Of a stretch of 64,000 nt of DNA, positions 33,896 to 44,190 are shown in pieces. The notes under the pieces were generated by a model. That model did no database searches. It saw only the letters and a program-made list of their open reading frames with translations, and was not told where the DNA came from. Both the position numbers and the translations under genes were made by a program. The number at the start of each line of letters is the position of its first letter. Position 1 is the stretch's first letter. The stretch lies in NCBI GenBank assembly GCA_025331125.1, contig JAOALB010000062.1, positions 1 to 64,000 on the forward strand, written 5' to 3'. This DNA comes from Mycogone perniciosa (Eukaryota; Ascomycota; Sordariomycetes; Hypocreales; Hypocreaceae).

Positions 33896-36865
33896 ATGGC
33901 AATCATGGCGTCGTCACCTGCACCAGACACCTCCGTGTTGGATCCTAAGGCGCAGGAACCCGTGCTGGAGAAGGAGAAGGCTGATGTCAACGGGTGAGTC
34001 GTCATGCGCATGCACGATTTATCGTCCAAAAAAACCTTGAATTTTTTGCTACCTTCGTCGCTGCCCAAGTTTTGCGATACTGACGTGGCTTCTTTTTTCC
34101 CGTGCAGTCACAAGTCACCAAAATCCGAGTCGGACAAGACTCCCCCCCCAGACAAGTCCGATGCGCCCACGCTCTTGGTAAACGGCAAGTCCTCTTCGCC
34201 CAGTGATGCCGTCACGAACGGAGTCGCGACTACGAATGGCGCGGATGCGACGAAAGAAAAACCCCCCGCCAACGCCGACGACAAGCCCACTGATGATGAC
34301 GCTTCGACCAAATGCGAGGAGAAAGTTACTGAGAAGACGGAGGATATAAAGACCGAGCAGTCAGCAGTGAAGGAGGAATCTGCCCAAAAGGCTGAATCAG
34401 CATCGCAAGAGACGAAGACGGAAGATATACAGATGACAGACGCCACCAATGCAAATGATACCATCGCCTCCTCAACCACCACCAAAGAACCTGTGCGTGA
34501 TGAAACTGCTCCGAAACCAGCCTCGCCGCCCGAGTCGAAAAGCCCAGCGACCAAAGCGCCCGACGCGGATGCCGTCATGTCCGACGAGAAGCCTTCTAAG
34601 GATTCCGCAAAGGCTGATGACTCTGCCGTCGACGCTGGTCCCGCAAGCACGTCCCAGCCCAACATCGAATCAACGTCGCCCGTCGATACCTCTATCGAGG
34701 TGTCCATGGCGGATGCGCCGCCCACTGCTAAGATCTCCCGAGAGCGTGAAGATGACTTTGGGGATGAGCCTGCGCCCAAGAGGGCCAAGACAGAGCCCAA
34801 GGAGGAGGATGAGCCCTCAGCGACACCTACTGTTGGGACTCCCGCCCCAAGTGGCGACGGTGCTTTGGGTCGTCTAGCTACTCTGACCCAGTGGGAGGAT
34901 GCTGACACGACCACCAAGAAGATCACTTCGCACCAGCGCCGCGAGATGCGCAAGATTATCGCCCGGGTGAAGAAGACGAAGCACGGTGGACACTTCCGCG
35001 ATTCGGTTCCGAAGCTGTGGCCTGCGTTGGGGGAATCATATCTTGCTAGGATTGAAAGGCCCATGGACCTTGGCGAGATTGACCGGAATTTACGTGACCC
35101 TGGTGTGGTTTACACTACGTTTGGCGACGTGAAGAAGGATTTGGCGCTCATCTACGAAAACACTATGACCTTCAACGGCGCTGCACACGAGGTCACGGCT
35201 TCTGCTTACTATGCGATACGAGCAGTATGGCAGGAGTCGATGCTGATACCAGAGGAGGAGCCCGCTCGACCAAAATCTGTAGCCAAGCCCAAGCCTCCTC
35301 GCGAGCATCGCATCTTACCTGGCTCGGACGCTGTTGCTGCTGTGCAAAGACAGTCATCTGGTCCTGCATCAAGTCCTCCACCGCCTCGTGAGGTGCAAGA
35401 GACGAAGCCTCGTCCTCCACCGGCTGCACCCCAAGACCACAATGCCGATCGTCGGAGCTCAACGGCCACTGAAGGCGACAGGCCGAAGCGGACGGTACGG
35501 GCACCGAAGCCCAAGGACATTGACTATACAACCAAGCCTTCACGCAAGAAGCTCAAGCCTGAGCTGCAATTTTGTGACGAGGTTTTGGTGGAGCTCATGC
35601 ACCCCAAGAACCAGCTCATCAACTCGTGGTTCCTAGATGCGGTTGACGCAGAGGGCCTTAACATACCTGAGTACTACTCCATCATCAAGAGGCCCATGGA
35701 CTTGGGGAAGGTGTCGCGCCTGTTGAATGGCGGTGACATCCCCAGTTTGAAGGATTTTGACAGGAACGTGAGGCTGATCTTCACCAACTGCTACCAGTTT
35801 AACGGTCCGCCCGAGCAGGGCAACCCTGTGTCCATGGTGGCCAAGCAGCTTGAGGACTTGTATAACCAGCAGATGAAGGCCAAGGATGCTTGGCTGGCGA
35901 GGTACGCCAAGGCAAATGCACCTCCTGCGTCTGCGTCCAACGCTAGTGACGACGATGACGATGATGAGAGCGAAGAGGAAGAGGCATCTGCTCCTGGCCC
36001 AGATCTTGCCAAGGAGATTCAGGAACTCCAGGCAAAGCTGGAAGAGGAGACGAGGAAGCTCAACCGCATGTTTGGCTCTGGCTCGAACCAAAGCTTGATT
36101 GACTGCCAGAAGGTGATTGTCGAAACGGTCCAGGGGGCTCTGTACAAGGCGGCGCAAAGCCAGGGTGAGGCCAAGGCCAAGCAGGAGAAGTCATCCAAGA
36201 AGTCCAGCAAGCCAAGTAAGAGCAAACCCTCCGGTAGTGTCCCGAACCGCAAGTCGACGGGTAACGTCCCGCCACCCAAGAAGTCGAGCAGCAGCCACAC
36301 CAAGAAGCCAGCTCCTAAGAAGAGCCTGTCAGCCGCGGACAAGGACCAGATTGCAAGCGCCATCAACGATCTCGAGTACCCTCACCTTGACCGTGCTATT
36401 GACATTATCAAGCGCGATACCGGTCAGAACGTAAGTCGATTCCTGGTAGAATGTGTGTGTGTGTGTATTGTTTGGCGATGATGAACTAACGGCGAGGCCA
36501 AACAGGAAAACAACGAGGGCGAACTCGAATTGGACATTGATCAGCTTAGCAACGAGGCCCTGCTCAAGCTGTGGGAGCTTTGTAAGAAAGTTCTCCCAGG
36601 CTTTGGTAAAGATTCAGCCGTCGTCACCACCAAGTCGCCCGAGGTTAACAGGGCGGTTCCCGCAAAGCAGATTCCTAAAAACGCAGCAAAGCCCAAGAAG
36701 AACAAGCCCATGAGTGCGCAGGAGCAGGAGGCACGCATCGCACAATTGACAGCCATCAGTCAGCTGTACAAGCCGGGTCAGGAGCCCACGGATGACGTAG
36801 CCCATGCGACGTCGCCGAACCAACATGACGAGTCCAGCGATGACTCCGATTCGGAGGAAGAATAA
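33896..36865 (+). CDS. bdf1: BET-family double-bromodomain protein (Bdf1-like)
   Basis: Binds acetylated histone tails and supports Pol II transcription (the TFIID-associated role of yeast Bdf1). Three exons: 33896-33993, 34108-36430 and 36506-36865, giving 926 residues. Introns are 114 and 75 bp with GTGAGT and GTAAGT donors. A long acidic, Thr/Asp/Lys-rich N-terminal region precedes bromodomain 1 (about 308-415), with NTMTFNG carrying the acetyl-lysine Asn at about 389. Bromodomain 2 (about 518-630) has NCYQFNG, with its Asn at about 598, and both carry the RPMDLG motif. A coiled-coil-like segment follows, then a basic Ser/Lys-rich stretch, then the ET domain (about 775-845, LSNEALLKLWELC). 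An acidic tail (SSDDSDSEEE) ends the protein. A second ATG at 33905 is an alternative start. Confidence 0.95.
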
Positions 36866-37418
36866 AGAGCTGTTTCCTCCAAGAAGAACCAATGAATATC
36901 CTAGCTGCACGTGTGTAAGAGTGAGAAGAAGTACGTTGACGATGACGTGATGTGACGAGGAATGGTCACGCATAATCGCCAGGAGCCCACGAAGATGGGA
37001 GACGGAGAAGGATACACTTAGTATTTTGGAGGAGGATTTCAACATCTCTCGACGATGGTTGCTGGTACCGCGTTGGGGCAAGATGCCTTTTTTTGTGGAT
37101 AGGAGGGCCGCTAAAAGGACGGACGGATGGACCGCGGATGCATCAGGAGCGGCCAAGGCGCTGGGGAGTTTGGTTGACGACAGCAGCAGCCCATTTTGCG
37201 TCGTGACTTTTGCGGGAGGATCTTATGCGTTGCATCGTTTTTTTTTTGCTTCAGACGCGCGAAAGGCCGGAGGGGGGTTTGCAGTTGGCGCCGCCTCTCT
37301 CGTACGTAGGTGTAAGATGAATTGTATAATACCAGGACGTGATGACGTCCCGCGCATTTTGGTCTGGTATTCATGAAGTGATGTCGATGTTGAAGCTCTT
37401 TCATGTAGGAGTCAAAGG

Positions 37419-37449
37419 CTTGACAAGAGACTTGACAAGAGACTTGACG
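37419..37449. repeat. Tandem 12-bp repeat
   Basis: About 2.5 copies of TTGACAAGAGAC in the region downstream of the BET gene. Short and non-coding. Confidence 0.8.
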
Positions 37450-37544
37450 CGACTGTATGGCGCCCGTTGTGGAATGAACATGATGATCTGTTGGAAGAGT
37501 TAGTATGGTGTAGGTTGCATAGCATACATGGCAGATGGCATATA

Positions 37545-37580
37545 CATATATATATATATACATATATATACATATATATG
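37545..37580. repeat. AT/ATAC microsatellite
   Basis: Alternating TATA and TACATA units, a slippage-prone simple sequence. Confidence 0.85.
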
Positions 37581-38119
37581 AGTGTGTGAAGTGGAACCTG
37601 TGATATCATCAAGGAAGGGCATGTGAAGGGAGAAGGAATTGGTGTTGCCAAGGGCGCGAGACACGAAGATTTTGCGATTGAGACATTAAGAAATGGAGCA
37701 ATGAAATGATATGGCGAGTAGAAGGGGGGAGGGAGATACGTAGGAGGGAGTCTGGCTATTAGCTAGCTGGCTGGATATTGTATGGATTTGGTGGTGCTGA
37801 GAGGCGCACAAAATTTGCTGGTGATTTTTTTATTTTTTTATTTTTATTTTTTTGGGCTTTCGTGGTTGGAGGCTTGGGTTTGGATGATGGCGTTGGATTG
37901 GATTGGATAGGATTGGCGAAATACGGCTCACTGGAGTCGTGAATAAAACGATAGAATGGAGTATGGAGTATGGCGTGCGTGCGTGCGTACGTATGATATT
38001 GAAAAGCAAAATACCTATGACAGAGAATGTTGTGTCGCGTGTGGGGGGTTTGACGATGTTGCGGTGGGTTTGGAGAGTGTTTGTTGCGTGAGGAAGAAGA
38101 GGTGTGTGTGGAATTTTGG

Positions 38120-38149
38120 GTGCGTGTGTGTGTGTGTGTGTGTGTGTGC
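38120..38149. repeat. GT microsatellite
   Basis: About fourteen GT dinucleotides in a row, interrupted once near the left end. Confidence 0.9.
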
Positions 38150-38636
38150 GGGGGAGGGGAGAGGTGACGTGCGTTTCACATAGATTTTTGCAACATATTA
38201 AACAAATTAAATAAATACATAAAAGGGGGAGATAAAAAGGTACGGCCAGCAATGCATATTATCTGAATGGTCTGCGAAAGGTACCCTATGGCGAGTGAGG
38301 GACTGTTACTCCGTATTTGTGCAGTAAATGCAGCGTAGGAAGTACGAACCAAGTACGTCGTATAATCCTCATGGTGACATGCGGTTTCATATTGAGATGT
38401 GTTACCCGACAAACCATTTGCTGGACGTGTTTTTATTGCTTATAGATGCCATAAGTACCATTTCTGTTGACTTTCATGGCATGCCGCAGATTTATTGGGA
38501 GCAGGCTGTCTGTTTCTATTCTTGGACATCTAGTACCGAGCATTCGCTCCTTCCCATCTTCCGAAGCTACTGATCACGAGTTTGTGAGGTGACAGACTGA
38601 AGCCTCAACCTTCAACACATACCATATATCATCGTT

Positions 38637-39656
38637 TCAGTGCCCCTCTGACGTGGTTGGCACCGGCAGCTTTCTCCTCAGCCTTGTGCAAATCTCAATA
38701 TAGTCCGGCTCTCCCTCTGGCGTGATCTCTCCATGCCGCACCAAAAAGTCAATCATGACAGGACACACGTTGGGCTTGAACTCGCCCCCCAGCATGCGCT
38801 GCTTCACCTCGCCGCAGTTCATCAGCACAAACTCCTCGACCTCGCCGTCGTCGCCCAGCCGCGGAATCTCCTCCCCTTCGCCCGACAGCTCTAGGTCGTA
38901 CACGTACAGAATCTCCGAGTGAAATAGCTCCGTCCGCGGGTTGCGGTTCGCCAGCGTGATGACACCCGTGGCTCGCACACGCGGCCCGACAAGAGATACG
39001 GGAAGGGAGGCTTCTTCGGTCGACTCAGCGAGGATGCAGTCGAGCGGCGTGTCGCTTGCTTTGACGCCGCCTGCGACGGTGCTGTCCAACATGCCCGGGT
39101 AGGTGAACAGTGTTTTGCTCCTCCGCGCGACCCAGATGCGCAGTTCGCCCTCGGGAGTCCGCGTATATGCCGTCAAGTGTGCGCCACGGGTCCCGATACC
39201 GAACAATGTCGCGGCAAAGCGTTCAATCTGGACGAATTCCCTGGCGCCTACAACGAGGAAGAACTCACTGTGCATGCCATTCAACGTGGGGAATACGTTG
39301 CCGTCAATGGCCCCATCGACGGCTTGCTGGAATGCCGCATTGGCATGCGCAGATAGGGTGGTGCCGGCTGGGGGGGCAGTGAGGACCACTTCGCCCTTGT
39401 CGTGGTCGATGCTGAAGCTTGATGGCCACGGCATGCGAGCTACCGTGTTTGGGTTAACGTAGCCATGGGGCCTGGGGTCAGGGGCCAGGAGCAGACGGTA
39501 ATATGGAGAGCAGATTCGCTCAAAGTCCAGAGGCACGCTGATGATGACTGCATTAGCACGGCGGCTATGGGTGACAAACTGTTGTTCAGCAGCTTACTTA
39601 TCAACGAGCGTGATGAGGTCCAGCAGCCCGGATGACGTCCGTCGAGGAGTGGACAT
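38637..39656 (-). CDS. Nudix hydrolase with DUF4743 (Tnr3/TPK-like)
   Basis: Likely cytosolic Nudix enzyme of the type fused to thiamine pyrophosphokinase in fission yeast Tnr3 and stand-alone in filamentous fungi. Relatives are linked to cleaning damaged thiamine diphosphate. Two exons: 39598-39656 and 38637-39537, with a 60-bp intron, 319 residues. The N-terminal 120 residues match the DUF4743 helper region. The Nudix fold follows, with GGVKASDTPLDC at about 176-187 and AESTEEASL (about 190-198) in place of RE-x-x-EE. This box departs from the textbook pattern (Thr for the first Glu, Ala for Arg), as seen in Tnr3 relatives as I recall them. The two metal-binding Glu of ESTEE are kept. Exact substrate unknown. 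Confidence 0.85.
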
Positions 39657-40037
39657 GGTGGCGGGGGTGCGATTGGCCCAAGTTGGATCGGCTCGCCTCG
39701 AGAGGTGTGGGAGTGGAAGAGAAAGAAAGCCAACGTTCGGGTGCGTTGGCTCGTGCTCTTCTTTGAGGGGTCTTGGATTCGTCATGAATCACTCTCGACA
39801 CACCAATTCGTCATATGCAGATACGACATTGATGCGAGAGTGGAAACCAAACAGAACCCGTGAACAACTCCCGAGTGTGACAATCAAGCTGGTCCACTTC
39901 TGCGAACTGTGATATCCAGACTGCGCCTTCCTGAGCACGACACTCTTTATTATTATATCCCGTTGGAGCTCTGATGTCTCTCGGGCATCAATGTCATTGA
40001 AACTATCAAGAACTTTTCTATTCTCAATTCCGGAACC
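39657..40037. promoter_or_regulatory. Divergent promoter between the Nudix and serine-hydrolase genes
   Basis: Only 381 bp separate the two start codons, so the genes may share regulatory sequence. No clear TATA box or named operator is visible. Confidence 0.4.
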
Positions 40038-41520
40038 ATGGAGAAATTAAATGCAATCTTGCAAGAAAACGTAGCTCGGGGCGATGATACCAAGGATAAG
40101 GTGCTTGGAGCGGCCTTTGTGGTGACAAACAAAGATGGTGAGCCCCTCATTTCCCATACATATGCTCGTGGAACCATCTTCCAAGCTGTCATGATGAAAT
40201 CTTCAAATTTCATCATTATTCTTTGCTAAACATTTTTTCTTCTCAGGAGTCATTTACTCGGGCTCAGCTGGTCGTGTCGGCCTCGACGTCAGCTCAACCA
40301 AGTTTGGCGGCGATTCTTTTGCTTGGGTCGCCTCCCTCACCAAGCTTCTCACCACGCCAGCTCTTTTACAACTCGTTGAACAGGGGAAAATAGGACTCGA
40401 AGACGATCTCCGAGAGCTGGTACCTGAGCTGGGAGAGATGCAGATCTTACGAGGCTTCACACCGGAGGACCAGCCTATTCTAGAGGACAATACGGCACCC
40501 ATCACTCTAAAGTAAGTCCCATCCACTTTAATATCATGAAGCGCTGCATTTGACCGCACATGCCCACGACTCACTGGGTACGATGTATTTACCTGAGGCT
40601 AGACAACTCCTGACCCATACCGTTGGTCTCGGCTACGATGTTGCAGACCCAGACCTTCAGAAATGGTCCAAAGCCATCGGCCGCACGGCTTCAATGCAGT
40701 TCTGGACCAAAGAGGGCTACACCACGCCACTCAAGTTTGCCCCCGGCGACGGCTGGGTGTATGGCTCCGCACTCGACTGGGCTGGCATCCTTCTCGAAAA
40801 ACTCACGGGTCAGAGCATCGGCGAGTACATCAAGCAGCACATCCTCGATCCATTGGGTATGAACGACTCCGGCTTCCAACCTGAGAAGCTCCCGCGAGTA
40901 GCCGACCGCAAGATTGAGGTCGGCCTCCGCTTGCCCAGCGGTGAACTCGTGTTCTTCGATCCTGTCCCTCCTAATCCCACCATGGAGAGCGGTGGAGCGG
41001 GCCTCTTCACTACAGCGGATGACTACGCGCGCGTACTGCGTGCGTTTCTCAACGATGAGCCGGGTGTGGTGTCAGCTGAGACTACACGACAGATGTTTAC
41101 GCCACAGCTGAATGAAGCGCAGAGTGCGATGCTTGAGGGTATTTGTCACCACCCTGATGTCAAACTCATGTTTGGGCCAGAGTTTCCACAGGGGCTGAAG
41201 TTGAACCATGGCTTTGGAGGGGTGATGACGATGGAGGATATTCCGGGCCAGAGGCGTAAGGGAAGTCTTACGTGGAGCGGGGTGTGCAATTCACGTTGGG
41301 TGAGTCCCAGCTTTCTTAGCCTTTTCTCTTTTCCCTGTCATCCTCGTGGGCCGTTTCTTGCACCTGAGATGACTGACTGTTTGGCGTGTTACAGTGGATC
41401 GATCGAACTTCAGGAGTCGCGGCGGTATTCATTACAAGTGTGTTCCCCCACGGCGATCCTGTCGCTAGCAAAATGTTTGTTGAGTTGGAGCGTGCTGTCT
41501 ACGAGCACCTCGTCAAATGA
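40038..41520 (+). CDS. Beta-lactamase-fold serine hydrolase/transesterase (class C, EstB/LovD-like)
   Basis: Four exons: 40038-40137, 40247-40511, 40603-41299 and 41395-41520. Introns are 109, 91 and 95 bp, and the protein has 395 residues. No signal peptide is visible, so it is probably cytosolic. The catalytic SLTK (Ser63, Lys66) and the Tyr175-Gly-Ser motif of class C beta-lactamase relatives are present. A FPQGLKLNHGFGG block and a WWIDRTSGVAAVFIT segment near the C-terminus complete the fold. Such enzymes hydrolyse esters or amides, or move acyl chains between thioesters and alcohols, as LovD does. No polyketide or peptide synthetase lies nearby, so a role in a biosynthetic cluster is not supported. 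The third intron has an unusual acceptor context (GGCTAG). Confidence 0.88.
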
Positions 41521-41566
41521 AGGGCCAAAAAAAAAGAATGGAGGAGCCTAGCCAAGATTCTGAGTT

Positions 41567-43036
41567 TTAAGAAAAACCTTCCTCCCCCTCATCATCCTCG
41601 TCCTCGAACTGTAGCACGTCATCCTTGCTTATAGCTTCCAATGTGTTCTCCAAGACTTGTCTGCATCTTTCCCGGTATTCCAACGCTAGTTTCTGGTTCT
41701 GTGTGAGGAAGTCGGCGTCATCGCCTACGACTTCGACGTCTGTCTCGTCGAGTCTTTCTAGTTCTTGCAGGACCTTGTGTTGAATGATAGCCACGGTTTG
41801 TTCCAAGTAGAAACGGCATTCACCGGTCACTTGTCCGGAGAAGAACTTTTCCTGGCGGAGCCGCTCTGCTGCATCTTCGTCGGCTGCTTCTGCTTCTTCC
41901 ACGGGGATGAGCTTCGCGCGCAGGAGAGGGTCAGGTTTTGTCAGGGTGCAGAAAATGTCCCAGACCATGTCGTGTTGGACGTGCTGAAAGGAGCCGAGCA
42001 CAGGTGGTAAAGGTGGGGTGGGCTGCACGAGGAGAGTCTGCTTTGAGAGGGCGAGGATGGAGCTTGGGTGGGTGATGGGACGGAGGGAGATGATGTATTC
42101 TTCTGCCGCTGCTGTGTTACTCTCGCTAGTGGTGGTGCGTTTGCGGACGTGGGTGTAGTCGTTGTGTAAGTCCTCTGTGGGGGGCACGATGAAGCCATAG
42201 CCGAGGAGGAGTTCGGCGTTGGTTTTGGGGCTGTAGTTGTTGAAGATTTGGGAGCCGGGGTGGTGTTCCTTTCCGACTTTGAGATTGCATGTGTATCCTG
42301 AGAAGGAGGAGGGTTGGAGGTCCCATTGTACAGGGGCAGTCATGTCGTGGTTGCCAATGTCGAAAAGGGGGAGGAGGACGGAGAAGTCATCTGTGCTGAC
42401 GCCCTGGGGGAGAGAGGATTCCTGTTCGGGGGAGAGAACGAGGCTGGGTCTGAAGGAGCGGGAGGAGAAGATGCAATAGGACCAGCGGTACAGCTCCTTT
42501 GTCAGGTCATGGGCGAAACTGCTGTCGTTGTTGTGGTGCTGACTGCTGGTCAAGAGTTGTTTGGCGTCGTTGAATTCTCGTTTGATGTCTGCGCGGATCT
42601 TTTCGATGCCGACTTCGATGTTTGTCCCATCGAGCAGTTCGGCTTCTTCGTCGGACCAGAAGGGCGGAAGGGCCCAGGAATCGTGATCTTCGGGCTGGGG
42701 GAGGGATTGGATGTAAGGATGCCAGAAGGAGTCTTTGGCGCGGAGGTATTCTCGGATGAGGAAGAGACGGCCTATGACGTGGGGTGGAGTTTGAGAGAGG
42801 AATTCCTGGCCGAAGACGGGTGTGGGATGGATGGCGTTGAGATATGAGAGGGAGAGGGATGTTGGGAGGCTGACGATGGGCTCGTGGGGGGGGATAGGGG
42901 AGGGTGAGTCGGGATTGACGCGAAAGGAGAGGCCGGTTTGGGGGTCGGGATAGATTTCGGCGGAGGGGTGGAGGAGGGCATTGTGGGAGGATGACCAGGA
43001 GAGGAGGATTGAGAGGCGGTCTTGGACTGAGGCCAT
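41567..43036 (-). CDS. SET-domain protein lysine methyltransferase (SETD3/Rubisco-LSMT-like)
   Basis: Single exon of 489 residues. It uses S-adenosylmethionine to methylate lysine (or histidine) side chains on non-histone proteins; yeast Rkm enzymes of this class act on ribosomal proteins. The split SET region covers about residues 15-285. The Asn-His pair of FDIGNHD lies at 229-230, and FNNYSPKTNAELLLGYGF lies at 265-282, the catalytic and cofactor-binding motif of this subfamily. The C-terminal half matches the helical substrate-binding region loosely, and the tail is acidic (EDEDDEGEEGF). The stop lies 46 bp from the stop of the converging serine-hydrolase gene. The start ATG at 43036 is followed by a sensible fold start. 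Target protein unknown. Confidence 0.88.
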   Translation of the reverse strand: MASVQDRLSILLSWSSSHNALLHPSAEIYPDPQTGLSFRVNPDSPSPIPPHEPIVSLPTSLSLSYLNAIHPTPVFGQEFLSQTPPHVIGRLFLIREYLRAKDSFWHPYIQSLPQPEDHDSWALPPFWSDEEAELLDGTNIEVGIEKIRADIKREFNDAKQLLTSSQHHNNDSSFAHDLTKELYRWSYCIFSSRSFRPSLVLSPEQESSLPQGVSTDDFSVLLPLFDIGNHDMTAPVQWDLQPSSFSGYTCNLKVGKEHHPGSQIFNNYSPKTNAELLLGYGFIVPPTEDLHNDYTHVRKRTTTSESNTAAAEEYIISLRPITHPSSILALSKQTLLVQPTPPLPPVLGSFQHVQHDMVWDIFCTLTKPDPLLRAKLIPVEEAEAADEDAAERLRQEKFFSGQVTGECRFYLEQTVAIIQHKVLQELERLDETDVEVVGDDADFLTQNQKLALEYRERCRQVLENTLEAISKDDVLQFEDEDDEGEEGFS

Positions 43037-43060
43037 GTTGGTGTATATACTCTGTGTATA

Positions 43061-43092
43061 TGTCTGTTTGTCTGTCTGTCTGTCTGTCTTGT
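43061..43092. repeat. TGTC microsatellite
   Basis: Tandem TCTG units (the TGTC family) within the 5' flank of the SET-domain gene. A second run of GTGA units lies at about 43,133-43,158. Confidence 0.85.
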
Positions 43093-43609
43093 CGTGATAT
43101 GAGAAGAGGGGGTGAGTGAGGGGTGAGCAGAACGAGTGAGTGAGTGAGTGAGTGAGTGATCCGTTCGGTATTTAAGCAAGCAAGCCCTGGGGCCAGACCA
43201 GAGAAAAGATAGTGATATGGAATATGGAATATCTATATGATGTATGGATCAACAGATGCGGCACGAAGCAGTAGCAGTACGTCATTGTCAGTTGAGATGC
43301 GCTGTTTTAGGGCAGAAAACAACACCCGTTATCGATAACGCCCACTCACCACTCACCACTCAGAGCTGAGAAGAAAACCTATCTCTTTCACTATTTCTCA
43401 TGCATATACATATACGGAGTATATAATACGTACATGCATGCACAGGTCCTGAATATCATTTTCCACTCAACTTCAACGACTATGCGATATTGTACTGATG
43501 AATTCAGAATAGCGACACAATGAACCAATGAGGCTTGAATGCCTGCCAGCCCCTTATAAACCAAAACAAATCACCCTTTTCCGTGCGTCACACAGGGAAA
43601 CCTAGTAGT

Positions 43610-43670
43610 GCTCGGGGTAGCGTAGCGGTCAAAACCATCTGGAGAGGTTGACCGTTCATATCCCCGAGCC
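43610..43670 (+). ncRNA. tRNA-like structured element or tRNA pseudogene
   Basis: An 8-bp perfect outer stem, GCTCGGGG (43610-43617) with CCCCGAGC (43662-43669), encloses an inner stem (43627-43636 with 43646-43653, two bulged A). The inner stem has a 9-nt loop. TAGCGTAGCGG resembles the Pol III box A, and GTTCATATCC is a poor match to box B (GGTTCGAATCC). Length (about 61 nt) and the missing T stem rule out a normal tRNA. The outer stem can extend by about six pairs, with one bulge, into flanking bases. It may be a tRNA-derived relic or a small structured RNA. Confidence 0.4.
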
Positions 43671-43678
43671 TGCTATGT

Positions 43679-43706
43679 GTCGAGGATCTACGGAGTGGTC
43701 CTCGAC
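43679..43706. repeat. Perfect 8-bp hairpin next to the tRNA-like element
   Basis: GTCGAGGA (43679-43686) is complementary to TCCTCGAC (43699-43706) with a 12-base loop that contains CTACGGAGT. It starts nine bases after the tRNA-like fold. Confidence 0.6.
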
Positions 43707-44190
43707 GAAACAAACAGCCCTTTTCCGAACTTCACAGTTCGTCAGCCTATACTACCGAGAATATGATGTTCTCTACGACTATTTACGCTCATTGCAGCGT
43801 TGTTGCTGTTACTCAACAGCCGCCATGCTCTCGGCGTTATGAGAGTGCCGACTTTTCGCCCACTCCGTCCGGGGCGATCTTGTGTGGCCCACACTTTTTT
43901 GACTTTTTGCTGTGAATAAATAGCATTTGGCGTACTCCGTAATGATAATAATAATACTCGTATGTCTAAAGACAAAAAAGCCGTTGATCCAGCGAGATCC
44001 CTCTAAATAATGTCTCAGCTTCTGCTCACAGAGTCTCAGACAACAAAGCCGCTCAAAAACACTTTGATAATGATGATCTTATCCTCAGGTTTAGATTCCA
44101 CGTTTAAATGCCTTTCCTCCTCTTTATTTATACCCCGGGCATATATCTCTTCACTACGCTCATATAAACTCATATCCATATCCATATTCA

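Larger units (their letters stand above)
36866..38636. other. Convergent 3' region with microsatellites
   Basis: No supported gene. It contains a 12-bp tandem repeat (37419-37449), an AT microsatellite (about 37,545-37,580), T-rich runs (37,826-37,852) and a GT microsatellite (38120-38149). One TACTCCGTA copy is at 38307-38315. Confidence 0.6.
43037..44190. other. Intergenic region with simple repeats and a structured locus
   Basis: No protein gene is supported. It holds TGTC and GTGA microsatellites just upstream of the SET gene and two TACTCCGTA-type motifs (43413, 43933). The hairpin locus at 43,603-43,706 is described separately. Confidence 0.55.

Noticed and set aside
34108..35064. 318-codon minus-strand frame
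   Set aside because: Antisense shadow of the biased N-terminal region of the BET gene.
38637..43036. Secondary-metabolite gene cluster around the LovD-like hydrolase
   Set aside because: Neighbours are a Nudix enzyme and a SET methyltransferase, with no polyketide or peptide synthetase in the window.
43610..43670. Functional tRNA gene
   Set aside because: The fold lacks a T stem, is about ten bases too short and has a poor box B. Kept as a tRNA-like element only.
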